64,000 nt of DNA from positions 1-64,000 of the forward strand of contig JANYDA010000003.1 of assembly GCA_025360005.1 (NCBI GenBank), written 5' to 3'. A model generated the notes under the pieces. The model did no database searches and was not told the origin of the DNA. It saw nothing but the letters and a program-made list of their open reading frames with translations. Shown here in pieces: positions 28,627 to 37,864 of this stretch; within the stretch, counting starts at the first letter, position 1; every line of letters begins with the position of its first letter. The position numbers and the translations under genes were made by a program. Source of the DNA: Fibrobacteria bacterium (GTDB taxonomy: Bacteria > Fibrobacterota > Fibrobacteria > UBA11236).

Positions 28627-29424
28627 TCACGCATCCGCGCGCGGGGCGGAGAAGACCAGGATCCTCTTCTCCGAGATGACGGCGTCCATAAGCTGATCAT
28701 GCGGGTCCAAAGTTAGGTTTTTCTGCGTGATTTGCACGTCGAAACCCAACCCGGCCCGTATCGTCCGCTTGCCGGCCAGATAGCGATCATAAAAGCCCAA
28801 GCCTTTGCCCAATCTGCCGCCCCGGTGGTCGAAACACAGGCCGGGAACCAGCACCAGATCCGGCTCCGGAGCCCCGTCCTGCCGGAGCTCCGGCCTGGGC
28901 TCCAAGATTCCGAAGGCGCCCTCCGCCAAATCCTTTTCCGGATTGGAAACCCGGGCCATGCCCAGCGTCGGCTTGTCATCGCTTTTAAGGACGTAGGGAA
29001 CCAACAGGGTTTTTCCATCGCTCAGGATCCGCTGCAGCAGGGGCTCGGTGTCCAGCTCGTCCACGGTCCCGGAAAAGCAGGCGATCACTTTGCTGTTTTT
29101 ATAACTGGGCCATTCCCCCAACCGCGCTACGATGGCCTCGGCCGCTTCGGCGCGCTCCCCGGCCGGCACGGCCTGGATCTGCCCCTTGGCCCAGGTACGC
29201 ATCCCTCCCTTGTCGTGCTGCACCTTGGCGCGTTTGTCGTTGGCCTCCGCTTCCAAGGTGATGGATTCCAATTGCGATTTCACGTCCGACTGGATTTGGG
29301 AAACCTTGCGTTTCAGCTTCCCGAATTCGCGCATCACCTTGCCGAGTTCCTTGGGCTTGACAAGGATTACCACAAGAGCCACGACTACGCCGAATTCTCC
29401 TACGCCCAGGGAGTCGAAGATCAT
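28627..29424 (-). CDS. TatB-like domain fused to 5-formyltetrahydrofolate cyclo-ligase
   Basis: 265 residues in one uninterrupted frame. Residues 1-60 look like a Tat translocase TatB/TatA subunit: a short membrane helix with an acidic residue at position 10 (GVGEFGVVVALVVILV), Pro24, then a charged amphipathic helix and coiled coil (ELGKVMREFGKLKRKVSQI). The usual hinge Gly is absent. From about residue 75 a complete 5-FCL (MTHFS) follows: VDELDTEPLL, LLVPYV, EPDLVLVPGLCFDH and the nucleotide-binding GGRLGKGLGFYDRYL. 5-FCL converts 5-formyl-THF to 5,10-methenyl-THF with ATP. Met75 is preceded by a purine-rich AGGGAGG, so a separate 5-FCL could also be made by internal initiation, though spacing is tight. 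It lies in the order tatA-tatC-this gene-carA, exactly where tatB is otherwise missing. Confidence 0.85.
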   Translation of the reverse strand: MIFDSLGVGEFGVVVALVVILVKPKELGKVMREFGKLKRKVSQIQSDVKSQLESITLEAEANDKRAKVQHDKGGMRTWAKGQIQAVPAGERAEAAEAIVARLGEWPSYKNSKVIACFSGTVDELDTEPLLQRILSDGKTLLVPYVLKSDDKPTLGMARVSNPEKDLAEGAFGILEPRPELRQDGAPEPDLVLVPGLCFDHRGGRLGKGLGFYDRYLAGKRTIRAGLGFDVQITQKNLTLDPHDQLMDAVISEKRILVFSAPRADA

Positions 29425-29662
29425 GGGACTGACACGGGGAAGAAAGGATATAGGGAATAGGAGGTTGAGAAATGCGAAGGCGGCTGTGGATGCCTGTCGT
29501 CGGGCGTTAGGAAAAAAGCGGTCATGGGCGGCATAGGCGTTGCCCCCGCTGCCATGAAAAGCAAACCCCTTGGATTTTTGCTTTTCGGCCGAGGCAGAAT
29601 GCCCGACGTCCGAGGAAAATCCCTCTCTAAGAACCCATGCTTACTCTCAACGCTCCGTGCTT
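29425..29662. other. Intergenic DNA between tatC and the TatB-like fusion
   Basis: 238 bp with no credible gene. Part of it probably carries the leader of the fusion gene. I saw no clear promoter or hairpin. Confidence 0.5.
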
Positions 29663-30397
29663 TCATACTGCGCTCTCTTGCGCAGACTTTTTCTGCGCGA
29701 TCTTGCATATCCCGATCGAAATCACGTACAGCACGCACAACGGCACGGCCATCATCACCTGCGAAACCGGATCCGGCCCCGGTGTGAGAATGGCCGCCAC
29801 GGTGAAGATGACGATAACGGCATACCGGAAAAAGCTCCACATGCCTCCGGCGGTGATCAGGCCCATGCTGGCCAGTACATAGGCGACCACGGGCAATTCG
29901 AATATCACGCCGAAGGCGAGCATGAATTGGCTGATGAAAGAGGCGAAATCGCCTTGCCGCCAATTCTGGGTGATGGCGCCTTTGGTGTAGGTGGCCAGAA
30001 AGGCCAGCCCCGCCGGCAACACCGCGAAATAGGCGAACGAGGCGCCCACGGCGAACATGATGATGGAAGAGAAGAACGCGATCCCGAAAACGCGCTTCTC
30101 CTTGGCGAAAAGGGCAGGCGCCAAAAAGCGCCAGACGTTCCACATAATCCAAGGGAAGGCCAGGATGACGCCGGAGATCAGCGACATCTTGAAGCTCGTC
30201 ATCAAGGTTTCCATGGGGGACGTGGCGATCAGATCCACCTTGAGATGCTGCTTGGTGAGGGGGTAGGCGATGACGAACCAGATTTTCTCCCAAAAGCCGT
30301 ACGCTATAGCGGAGGCGACCATAACGCCGATCATGATGCTGATGAGGCGGGAGCGGAGTTCTGAGATGTGGTCCCAGAAGGTGAATTCGGAGTCCAA
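29663..30397 (-). CDS. tatC: Twin-arginine translocase subunit TatC
   Basis: 244 residues with six membrane segments. Family motifs: N-terminal FWDHISELRSRL (signal-peptide binding face), FPWIMWNVWRFLAPALFAKEKR, FGVIFELPVV and the late ILTPGPDPVSQ. It is the receptor for Tat signal peptides. It lies 71 bp after tatA and 238 bp before the TatB-like fusion. Confidence 0.96.
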   Translation of the reverse strand: MDSEFTFWDHISELRSRLISIMIGVMVASAIAYGFWEKIWFVIAYPLTKQHLKVDLIATSPMETLMTSFKMSLISGVILAFPWIMWNVWRFLAPALFAKEKRVFGIAFFSSIIMFAVGASFAYFAVLPAGLAFLATYTKGAITQNWRQGDFASFISQFMLAFGVIFELPVVAYVLASMGLITAGGMWSFFRYAVIVIFTVAAILTPGPDPVSQVMMAVPLCVLYVISIGICKIAQKKSAQESAV

Positions 30398-30468
30398 GTG
30401 GTTTTCGGGGAGGTGGGAGGGAAGAGAATGGGGCCGGCACCGGGATGTTACCCGGACGCCGGAACGAC

Positions 30469-30672
30469 TCAGGACTTGGGGGGTTCCTTGGCTTCGGGCG
30501 AGATAGACTTGGCTTTTTCATCAGCCTCATCCGTGCCGGCCATGGAGGTTTTGAAGTCGCGGATGCCTTTGCCCAGGCCTTTGGCGATTTCCGGGATCTT
30601 CTTTCCGCCGAAAAGCAGAATAACGATCAAGAGGATGATGATGAGTTCCATGGGTCCAAGACTGCTGAGCAT
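30469..30672 (-). CDS. tatA: Twin-arginine translocase subunit TatA
   Basis: 67 residues from the ATG at 30672, which has an AGGAGG site 5 bases away; the open frame upstream is not coding. N-terminal helix GPMELIIILLIVILLF, the FGGKKIPEIAKGLGKGIRDFK hinge and amphipathic helix, then a short charged tail. Pore-forming subunit of the Tat system. Confidence 0.96.
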   Translation of the reverse strand: MLSSLGPMELIIILLIVILLFGGKKIPEIAKGLGKGIRDFKTSMAGTDEADEKAKSISPEAKEPPKS

Positions 30673-30698
30673 GACTACCTCCTGCCGAGACTGAGACA

Positions 30699-30707
30699 AG
30701 TATAGCA
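30699..30707 (-). promoter_or_regulatory. Extended -10 promoter element for tatA
   Basis: On the minus strand TGCTATACT is an extended -10, ending about 26 bp before the tatA ATG. A -35 at the right distance is poor, as is common with extended -10 promoters. Confidence 0.45.
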
Positions 30708-30828
30708 AAAACCCGGAAAATCCGCTTGCAATGACTGGGTGGCGCTCGCTATTCAGGGCGCATAGGCCCAATCCGAACCCGGATCGACCGATATGGTCTT
30801 TGCGCCGGAGCCGAATTTCCCAAATGGG

Positions 30829-32019
30829 TCATCCCGGGTTCTGAATGGGCTCCCGCGGTTGAAGCCAGGCATCCAGCAGCAAGCCCTCCTGCCACTTCAT
30901 CCACTTGGCGGCCTCCATCATCTTAGGGCGCGAGTTGGCGCCGGTAAGGGCTACCGCGGTCAAGGTGGATTTGGTCGCCAGCAGGGAGGGATCCATTTTC
31001 AGATCCTCGGCTATCTTATCGCGCACGGCTTTGAGATGGTTCAGCACGGTAGAGCTGGGGCTGGGGGCGACTCTGCGTGGCGGGCGCAAGGGTTGCGGCC
31101 AATCGCTTTCAGAAATCCCCAAAGCCTGCTGGAACACTTCCTGGTACCCGGCCTTGATCTTGGAATTGAGGCGCGAGGGCAGGGAGGGCACATGTTCGGG
31201 GGCGCCCTCTTGCGGAACTGCCATGGCGAAACGCAACAGGATGTCCGAAGGCAGAACCTTATAGCTGGGCAGATCCAAATCCTTGGCGGTTTGATCCCGG
31301 AATTTCCACAGCGCCTGCAAGACCGCCAACTGCCGCGGGTAAAAGCGCGAAGATCCATCGATGCGCCAGGTGTTTTCCAGATCCACTTCCTTGGATTTGG
31401 CCGTGGCCTTCACCAGTTCCCGGCAACACTCTTCATGCCATTCCAGGCGATTCTTTTCACGCAATTCCCCTGTCAGGGCATCGTACAGGCCGGGCAGGAA
31501 GAAGGTGTCCTGCGCGCCGTACTGCAGCATTAAAGGCGGCAGGGGACGTTGGGACCAGTCCGCTTTCTGCTGATCTTTTTTCAAGGTAGCGCCGAAATAG
31601 GCATTCACCAAGGCCGCCAGACCGAAGGCGGGTTTTCCGAGAAATTGGGCCGCGAGCATGGTGTCGTAGACGCGATGGGGGCGGAAGCCGGAGGACTGGT
31701 AGAGCATGCGCAGATCGTAGTCGGCGCCATGCAGCACAAGGATCTTGTCCGCCAGCTTCTTGAGGAAGCCGTCCAGGTTGATTTCGCTCAACGGGTCGAC
31801 CAGATAGCAGCGATCGCCGACCAGAATCTGGATCAGGCAGATCTTGGCGAAGTAATGATGCATGCTGTCCGCTTCCAAATCCAGGAAGACGGTTTCCACG
31901 CTATCCATGGCTTTCAGAAGCTTCCCCATAGCAGGGCCGCTATCGACATAATCGATGGGAAAATCGGGTTGGCTTGGCTGGATGGTATTCAAAAGGGAAG
32001 ATGTGTCATCGGATTGCAT
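30829..32019 (-). CDS. rnd: Ribonuclease D
   Basis: 396 residues. 3'-5' exonuclease of tRNA and other structured RNA maturation. DEDDy motifs: FLDLEADS (D, E), LHGADYDLRML (D), and YGAQDTFFL (Y, D). The following region contains the HRDC-like domain with WKFRDQTAKDLDLPSYKVL. Separate from the tat operon by 156 bp, same strand. Confidence 0.94.
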   Translation of the reverse strand: MQSDDTSSLLNTIQPSQPDFPIDYVDSGPAMGKLLKAMDSVETVFLDLEADSMHHYFAKICLIQILVGDRCYLVDPLSEINLDGFLKKLADKILVLHGADYDLRMLYQSSGFRPHRVYDTMLAAQFLGKPAFGLAALVNAYFGATLKKDQQKADWSQRPLPPLMLQYGAQDTFFLPGLYDALTGELREKNRLEWHEECCRELVKATAKSKEVDLENTWRIDGSSRFYPRQLAVLQALWKFRDQTAKDLDLPSYKVLPSDILLRFAMAVPQEGAPEHVPSLPSRLNSKIKAGYQEVFQQALGISESDWPQPLRPPRRVAPSPSSTVLNHLKAVRDKIAEDLKMDPSLLATKSTLTAVALTGANSRPKMMEAAKWMKWQEGLLLDAWLQPREPIQNPG

Positions 32020-32213
32020 TTATCTTTGTTACATAACGCTTTATGGTTCAATGGGTTAAGAAAAACTTAAAAGTCGTCCCCAACCCGGGCGCTCTGAAAA
32101 GGTAAAGTACAAAAATTCGATTTTGGGGGGGCGATTTTATGCCGCCAGGGCAAGATTTCTAGCTTTGCCCCTCTGCCTCCCATGCGGGAGAGGAATGAAT
32201 CGAAGGGAAGTGA

Positions 32214-33209
32214 ATGGTTCGGCGGGCATTGACGGGAATCAAACCCACCGGTGAACCCCATGTGGGGAATTGGCTGGGCGCCATCCGGCCGGCCTTGGAG
32301 TTGGCCGATAGCTATGAGACGTTCTACTTCATCGCCGATTACCATGCCCTCAACATCATCTACGATGCCGGTTCTTTGCGGCAAAATTCCCTTTCCATCG
32401 CCGCCACCTATCTCGCCTTCGGCCTGGATCCCAATCGATCCGTTTTCTACCGGCAAAGCGACATCCCGGAAGTCTTCGAGCTGGCTTGGATCCTGGCTTG
32501 CTTTACGCCCAAAGGGCTGATGAACCGGGCCCATTCCTATAAGGACGCGGTGGCCAAGAACCTGGCGGCGGAAAAGGATCCTGATTTCAATATCAATATG
32601 GGCCTGTATTCCTATCCCGTGCTGATGGCGGCGGACATATTGCTCTTCTCCGCCAACGTGGTGCCCGTGGGCGCGGATCAAAAGCAGCACGTGGAAATCG
32701 CGCGCGACATCGCCGAGCGCATCAACCACAATTACGGGGAGGCCTTGTTCACCCTGCCGGAGCCCAAAATCGATGATCAGGTCAAGACCATCGTCGGCTT
32801 GGACGGGCGCAAGATGAGCAAGAGTTATGACAATACCATCCCGCTTTTCCTGGACGAGAAACCGCTCCTGAAGCGCATCAATCAGGTAGTCACCAATTCA
32901 CAAGCTCCCGACGAGCCCAAGGATCCCGACCAGAGTTCGGTTTTCCAACTGCACAAGCTGTTGCTGACTCAGGCGGAGGAGACCGCCCTGCGCGCGCGCT
33001 ACCAGGCGGGCGGGATGGGGTGGGGCCAGGCCAAGAAGGATTATTTCGATGCCTTGAACGCAAGGCTGGAAGGCCCGCGTAAGGAATACCGGCGCCTGTT
33101 GGCGGATCCCGCCGCTTTGAATGCCATTCTTGCGCAGGGCCGGGATAAGGCCCGCGCCCAGGCTTCCCCGTTTCTGGACAAGGTGCGGGGCGCCATCGGC
33201 ATCCGGTGA
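32214..33209 (+). CDS. trpS: Tryptophanyl-tRNA synthetase
   Basis: 331 residues, normal for the bacterial enzyme. TGIKPTGEPHVGNWLGAIRP carries the HIGH-type motif; MAADILLF and DQKQHVEIARDI are typical; KMSKS is intact. A GAAGGGA site precedes the ATG. The 194 bp upstream contain a GGGCAAG/CTTTGCCC hairpin but no recognisable T-box. Confidence 0.96.
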   Translation: MVRRALTGIKPTGEPHVGNWLGAIRPALELADSYETFYFIADYHALNIIYDAGSLRQNSLSIAATYLAFGLDPNRSVFYRQSDIPEVFELAWILACFTPKGLMNRAHSYKDAVAKNLAAEKDPDFNINMGLYSYPVLMAADILLFSANVVPVGADQKQHVEIARDIAERINHNYGEALFTLPEPKIDDQVKTIVGLDGRKMSKSYDNTIPLFLDEKPLLKRINQVVTNSQAPDEPKDPDQSSVFQLHKLLLTQAEETALRARYQAGGMGWGQAKKDYFDALNARLEGPRKEYRRLLADPAALNAILAQGRDKARAQASPFLDKVRGAIGIR

Positions 33210-33273
33210 GACGGGCATAGATCAATCGATGGCCGGCGTCCCTTGCGGATGGCCGGCAGCAAAGGAGGACGGC

Positions 33274-33888
33274 ATGAGTTTCACCCTGGAGACGGGGGCG
33301 CAAGCCCCGGAATTCGAACTTCCCGCCAGCGACGGCAGGATCCACCAATACAAGGATCTCCGCGGCCAGAGCGGCACCTTGATTTTTTTCACATGCAACC
33401 ATTGCCCCTACGTGGTAGGGAGCGAGGACCGCATGAAAGCCTTGTTCGCCACTTGCGAAAGGCTGGGCATCACCATGACCGCCATCCACTCCAACGAGAC
33501 CAAGGAGCATCCTTCCGATGATTTCGACGCGGTGATAGCGCGCGTGCGGGAAAAGGGTTTCCGCTGGCTCTCGCTGCAGGATGACAAGCAGTTGGTGGCG
33601 CTGGCCTATGGCGCCGAGCGCACTCCCCATTATTTTCTGTTCGATAAGGATGACCGGCTTGTCTATTCCGGACGCATGGACAACAGTCCCCGGGATGCTT
33701 CCAAAGCGGAAACCCACGAACTGGAAGACGCCATCGCGGACATGCGCGGTGCGCGCACCGCCAAGGTGCCCCGCACGGAGGCCATCGGCTGCAACATCAA
33801 ATGGTGGGACAAGGAAAAACATTGGATGCCCAAGGAAGCCTGCGATTTGGACTACCTATATCTGCGGGAGCCTGCCAGCCGGGCTTAG
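33274..33888 (+). CDS. Thioredoxin-like protein with CNHC motif
   Basis: 204 residues from the ATG at 33274, with a near-ideal AAAGGAGG site. A Redoxin/AhpC-TSA domain with FFTCNHCPYV: Cys41 and Cys44 form the C-x-x-C redox pair. The PHYFLFDKDDRLVYSGRMDN segment is typical of this cytosolic thioredoxin-like family. No signal peptide. The final ~50 residues, with CNIKWW, are the usual end of the family. Probably a peroxide or disulfide reductase; the partner is unknown. 19 bp before the radical SAM gene. Confidence 0.9.
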   Translation: MSFTLETGAQAPEFELPASDGRIHQYKDLRGQSGTLIFFTCNHCPYVVGSEDRMKALFATCERLGITMTAIHSNETKEHPSDDFDAVIARVREKGFRWLSLQDDKQLVALAYGAERTPHYFLFDKDDRLVYSGRMDNSPRDASKAETHELEDAIADMRGARTAKVPRTEAIGCNIKWWDKEKHWMPKEACDLDYLYLREPASRA

Positions 33889-33907
33889 CCGGCGGCCGAG
33901 GCGTCCC

Positions 33908-35044
33908 ATGTCTGAACGCCCCCAAGCCTATCGCGTGCGCCCGGAGGCGAATCCGGACAACCGGTTCGCTTCCGTCACGGTGGCTTGGGAAGAGGGCGTG
34001 GAACTGCCGCAAACCCTGCGCATCCATGCGGAGACGGCCCGTAGCATCCTTTCGGAAAATTCCAGCCCGGACATCCCGTTCCGGTTCAGCCTCAACCCGT
34101 ACCGGGGCTGCGCCCATGCCTGCGCCTACTGTTACGCGCGGCCTACGCATGAATACCTGGGACTGGGGGCGGGCACGGATTTTGAAACCCAGATCTATGC
34201 CAAGATCAACGCCGCGGAATTGCTGCGTAAGAAACTGGCGTCCAAATCCTGGGTGCGCGAACCCATTACCTTCTCCGGCGTGACGGATTGCTATCAACCG
34301 GCGGAAAGCAAGCTAAGGCTCACGCGCGCCTGCCTGGAAGCCTGCGTGGAGTTCCGCAATCCCGTTTCCGTGATCACGAAATCGACTTTGGTGGTGCGGG
34401 ACCTGGACGTGCTGACGGAATTGGATCGGGTGGCCGGTGCCGGCGTGGTGCTTTCCATCCCCTTCGCGGATGAGAAAACCGCCCGGCTGATCGAGCCTTT
34501 CGCCGCCCCTCCGGATCTCCGCTTCCGCGCTTTGGAAAAGCTCAGCCGCGCGGGTTTGCGAACGGGTATCTCCCTGGGCCCGGTGATTCCGGGACTCAAT
34601 GACAGCGATATTCCCGCGCTCCTGGCGCGAGCCAAGGATTGCGGAGCCGCCTTCGCCTTTTACGTTATGTTGCGCCTTCCCGGCAGCGTGCGCGAGGTTT
34701 TCCTGGAACGCATCAAAACGCATTTGCCGGAGAAGGCGGGGAAGATCGAGCATCATATCCGGGAAGTCCGAGCGGGCGCGCTTTACAGCGCCGATTTCCG
34801 CGACCGCATGGCCGGTACGGGAACCATGGCGGATATGGTGGATAAGCTGTTCCGGATCCACGCCCGCAGGCTGGGATTGGAAACCGGCGAACGGATGGAG
34901 GATCGGGAAGCCCGCGCCGCCGGCGGAGAAGCCTATAGCCGCGGGGCGGCCTGGGTGCAGAGCAAGGCGGCGCCCGGGAAGACGGGGACGACCGCAGCTA
35001 ACCGAAAGGGACTAACCGATCAACTCGATCTTTTCCCAACCTGA
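33908..35044 (+). CDS. Radical SAM protein of the SplB-like / PA0069 group
   Basis: 378 residues from the ATG at 33908; the longer frame overlaps the thioredoxin gene and is discounted. The iron-sulfur motif C-x3-C-x2-C is Cys68, Cys72 and Cys75 in NPYRGCAHACAYCYARP. TFSGVTDCYQPAE and LGPVIPGLNDSD are characteristic of the PA0069-type family related to spore photoproduct lyase. Substrate unknown. Its C-terminal ~40 residues are a variable tail. Confidence 0.9.
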   Translation: MSERPQAYRVRPEANPDNRFASVTVAWEEGVELPQTLRIHAETARSILSENSSPDIPFRFSLNPYRGCAHACAYCYARPTHEYLGLGAGTDFETQIYAKINAAELLRKKLASKSWVREPITFSGVTDCYQPAESKLRLTRACLEACVEFRNPVSVITKSTLVVRDLDVLTELDRVAGAGVVLSIPFADEKTARLIEPFAAPPDLRFRALEKLSRAGLRTGISLGPVIPGLNDSDIPALLARAKDCGAAFAFYVMLRLPGSVREVFLERIKTHLPEKAGKIEHHIREVRAGALYSADFRDRMAGTGTMADMVDKLFRIHARRLGLETGERMEDREARAAGGEAYSRGAAWVQSKAAPGKTGTTAANRKGLTDQLDLFPT

Positions 35045-35068
35045 ACTCGGAGGACGATTGGACGGAAG

Positions 35069-35569
35069 ATGGCTTTCGGCCAGGCCGCCGTGCAAGGGCC
35101 GGGGACACGCCTCACGATGAAGCCGAACCAGAAAGAGCTCAATGAGTTCCTGTTGGACCTGGTGGAATTGCTGGGGAAGCATTTCCCGGGATGTTTCGAC
35201 AGAACGAAAGTCGTCGGGGGAAACGGGGGTCTGTCCCTGATCCTGAGACGGGGCGGGGGCGGATACGACTCCGAACTGGAGATAAGCACGGACCGGTGCC
35301 GGGCCGCCTATCGTATCGGCGAAGTTACCCATGATCCCGGCTGCCACGGCGACAGGCAGGGGATGTTCTCGGCGGTGATGGGCGACCTCATCGCCATTTT
35401 CTCGGATCGGTTGTTCGCGGTATCCGGGTACGCCTCGGGGAAGTTCCTGGCCGGGGCATTTTACCGGGACAGGGATTCCGCGGAGGCGGTTGCCGATTTT
35501 GCGTCCGGCCATCCGGAATGCGATCGCATCGTGGTGAAAAAGTGGGGCGCTCCGGAAGCGGCGGTTTAA
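35069..35569 (+). CDS. Hypothetical protein
   Basis: 166 residues; a second in-frame ATG at 35117 is possible. Soluble and mixed alpha/beta: ELNEFLLDLVELLGKHFPG, SLILRRGGGGYDSELEI and a hydrophobic core around residues 100-125. No family recognised, no signal peptide. Follows the radical SAM gene on the same strand after 24 bp. Confidence 0.5.
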   Translation: MAFGQAAVQGPGTRLTMKPNQKELNEFLLDLVELLGKHFPGCFDRTKVVGGNGGLSLILRRGGGGYDSELEISTDRCRAAYRIGEVTHDPGCHGDRQGMFSAVMGDLIAIFSDRLFAVSGYASGKFLAGAFYRDRDSAEAVADFASGHPECDRIVVKKWGAPEAAV

Positions 35570-35692
35570 TCCGGGCCGGCGACCAAGGCGCTTATTCCCG
35601 CCGCGATCTCCATAAAAAAGCGGCCCCAAGCCCGGCTGAAAAAGCGGCGAAGGGATATATGCAGGAAATGGATCCGGAGTGGGAGCGAGCGG

Positions 35693-36625
35693 TCAGCGGG
35701 GCTTGCGGAAACAGTGAACGCGATAGGCCCAGAGTCCACGCTTAAGAGTGCGGTACTGGAAGTAGGTAGCATAGGCGTTACCCAGTTTCTCGGGGCTGGT
35801 GAAGCCCAGTTTCGCCAACAACCAGCGCAGCGGGATAAAGATCAGCCCGAACCGGAAAATGGCCCGGGCATGCGGGATAACGTCGGCGCTGATATCCTCC
35901 CCGTGCATTTCTTGGAATCCAGCCGCGGACGCGTACTGTTGCAATTCTTCGCCGGAGCAGAGATGGGGAACCGCCCAGCCGGACAGGAAACCGGCATATT
36001 GCCTGGCTTGCCCGGCATCCCTGGGGTTTCCCGCCCGGAAACCATCCGCAATCACCAGGCGCCCTCCCGGCCTGAGCAAGGCGAACATGGCAGCCACCCA
36101 GGCGCATTTGTCCACGGCATGATCGAAACTCTCCACAGCCCAGACAATGTCGAAGCTTTGGGGCTTGAAGGCGGGCTCGTGGAAATCGTTGACGCTGAAG
36201 CGGGCCGAGCCGCCCGTATCGGCGCTTTTGCCGTTGCGGCTTTCCCGCGCCGCGCGCTTGCGTTCCGAAGCCGCGGCGAAAGCTCGCGCGAGCCGCGCCT
36301 GGTTTTCCACCAGGGTGATGCCCACGCAACGGCAGCCCATTTCCCGCGCCAGGAATATCGAGGATCCCCCCACGCCGCAACCGGCATCCAGCAGCCGATC
36401 CCCGGCTTTGAGGCCCGCCAATCCGGCCAGGTACCGCACCATGTTTTCCGTTGGGTTACCGCCGCGCGGCAAATCCCTATCGAAACCATAATGCATGTGA
36501 TGGTGCCAATCGGTCTGGTAGTACTTGAGATAGTCCTCCGTAGTCGCCTGGTAATAACGACGGACCTGTTCCTTGATGGCTTTGCCGGAGGGGGATGATT
36601 CGATGGCCGGGATCGCTTCCTGCAT
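35693..36625 (-). CDS. Class I SAM methyltransferase, tocopherol/sterol-methyltransferase-like
   Basis: 310 residues. SAM motif LLDAGCGVGGSSIFLAREMGC and post-motifs FDIVWAVESFDHAVDK and LLRPGGRLVIADGF. The N-terminal IKEQVRRYYQATTEDYLKYYQTDWHHHMHYG and the C-terminal FRFGLIFIPLRWLLAKLG resemble gamma-tocopherol or sterol C-methyltransferases and related plant-like lipid methylases. Substrate unknown. 4 bp after the aminotransferase, which follows metF: one operon. Confidence 0.87.
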   Translation of the reverse strand: MQEAIPAIESSPSGKAIKEQVRRYYQATTEDYLKYYQTDWHHHMHYGFDRDLPRGGNPTENMVRYLAGLAGLKAGDRLLDAGCGVGGSSIFLAREMGCRCVGITLVENQARLARAFAAASERKRAARESRNGKSADTGGSARFSVNDFHEPAFKPQSFDIVWAVESFDHAVDKCAWVAAMFALLRPGGRLVIADGFRAGNPRDAGQARQYAGFLSGWAVPHLCSGEELQQYASAAGFQEMHGEDISADVIPHARAIFRFGLIFIPLRWLLAKLGFTSPEKLGNAYATYFQYRTLKRGLWAYRVHCFRKPR

Positions 36626-36629
36626 CGTT

Positions 36630-37841
36630 TCAGTCCTTGTCCGCGCTTTGCCGGGGCGCCGCGCCGCGCGGTGATTGCGCGCGCGCAGCTGCCAGGGCCG
36701 AAATCCGCCCCAGGCCTTCGCTGAATTCCGTCTCCGGCCCCAACAGGCTTATCACCAGGCGGCAACCCTCCTCGAACCCGAAGAGATGCCCCGGATAGAC
36801 GTACACCCTGCCGGTTTCGATCAATTCCTGCGCGAGGGATTCATCCTCCTCGTCCAAGCGTAAATCCAGAACCAGGTACCAGCCTGCTTCCGGCCGCAGG
36901 ATCCGCATGCATTGGCTTTCCGCCGCGAGCCGCTCAGCCGTGGCGAGGTTGGCGCGCAAGCGGGCCAGGATGGCGGTTTGGACGGCACGATCCAGTTTCA
37001 GCAAATCTCCCGCGGCATCCTGCACCGGCGTGTTGACGGAAAGGAACGCGTCCGCGATCCATTCCAAATGCCCCAGGGCGGCTTGGACCGCTTCCCGCGC
37101 CCCCCCCACATGGATCCATCCCAATTTCAATTGCGGCAAACCCAGCATTTTCGAGAAGCCGTTCAAGGTGAATACCAAGGGACCGGAGGATGCGACGGGC
37201 AGGAACGCCCGATCGCCAAGCAAGTAATCGCGGAACACCTCGTCCACTATCAAGGCCAGGCCGTATTCCGCGGCGAAATCCAGGTAGGCCCGGATTTCCG
37301 AGGCATCCGCGAGATGGCCGGTGGGATTGTTGGGGTTGACCAGGATCAGCGCCTTGCAGCGGGTGGAAACCAGGCTGCGCAGGAACCCGAAATCGGCCCG
37401 CCAGCGGGTGTCCCGCCGCAGGGGGTAACGTACGAGTTTCACGTGCTCCAGGTCCGCCAAGGCGTCGAAGAGGGGATAGCCGGGAATGGGAATCAGGATC
37501 TCGTCCCCCGGGTCGCAGAGAAGCTTGAAAAGGAAGGCATAGGCTTCCGAAGTGCTGGCGGTGAGGATGAGATCCTCTGCGCTTACTTCCGGACCGCGGG
37601 AAGCGTAGTAGGCGGCGATGGCGGCGCGGGTTTCCGGTTTGCCCCGCGGCGAGGGCCGGTACCGAAGCACGGAAGGCCGGTTGAGCAGGGCCGGGATGCC
37701 TTCCGGATACGGTATGCCGGCGAGGGTGGGGTTCGCCAATGTCATATCGAGGATCCGCGCGCCGGCGGCTTCCAGGGAAAGCCTGGCCCGCCACTGGGGA
37801 TTGAGGGCTTCCGGCGCGTTCCCGAATCTATGCGAAAACAT
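36630..37841 (-). CDS. Class I/II PLP-dependent aminotransferase
   Basis: 403 residues from the ATG at 37841; the frame extends further but would overlap metF. Fold type I landmarks: LTASTSEAYAFLFKLL, ILVNPNNPTGHLADASEI, IVDEVFRDYLLGD, and LNGFSKMLGLPQLKLGW with the PLP Lys. Substrate unknown; position between metF and a methyltransferase suggests methionine or another amino acid of the one-carbon network, which is inference. Confidence 0.88.
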   Translation of the reverse strand: MFSHRFGNAPEALNPQWRARLSLEAAGARILDMTLANPTLAGIPYPEGIPALLNRPSVLRYRPSPRGKPETRAAIAAYYASRGPEVSAEDLILTASTSEAYAFLFKLLCDPGDEILIPIPGYPLFDALADLEHVKLVRYPLRRDTRWRADFGFLRSLVSTRCKALILVNPNNPTGHLADASEIRAYLDFAAEYGLALIVDEVFRDYLLGDRAFLPVASSGPLVFTLNGFSKMLGLPQLKLGWIHVGGAREAVQAALGHLEWIADAFLSVNTPVQDAAGDLLKLDRAVQTAILARLRANLATAERLAAESQCMRILRPEAGWYLVLDLRLDEEDESLAQELIETGRVYVYPGHLFGFEEGCRLVISLLGPETEFSEGLGRISALAAARAQSPRGAAPRQSADKD

Positions 37842-37864
37842 GGGATGGGACGGCCGGGCCGCCT

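Noticed and set aside
29421-30530. Long minus-strand frame covering tatC in another phase
   Set aside because: Low-complexity Pro/Arg/His translation; tatC with its conserved motifs is the real gene.
32020-32213. Possible T-box or attenuator before trpS
   Set aside because: A GGGCAAG/CTTTGCCC hairpin exists, but it has no T-run, and no T-box consensus or specifier loop is visible.
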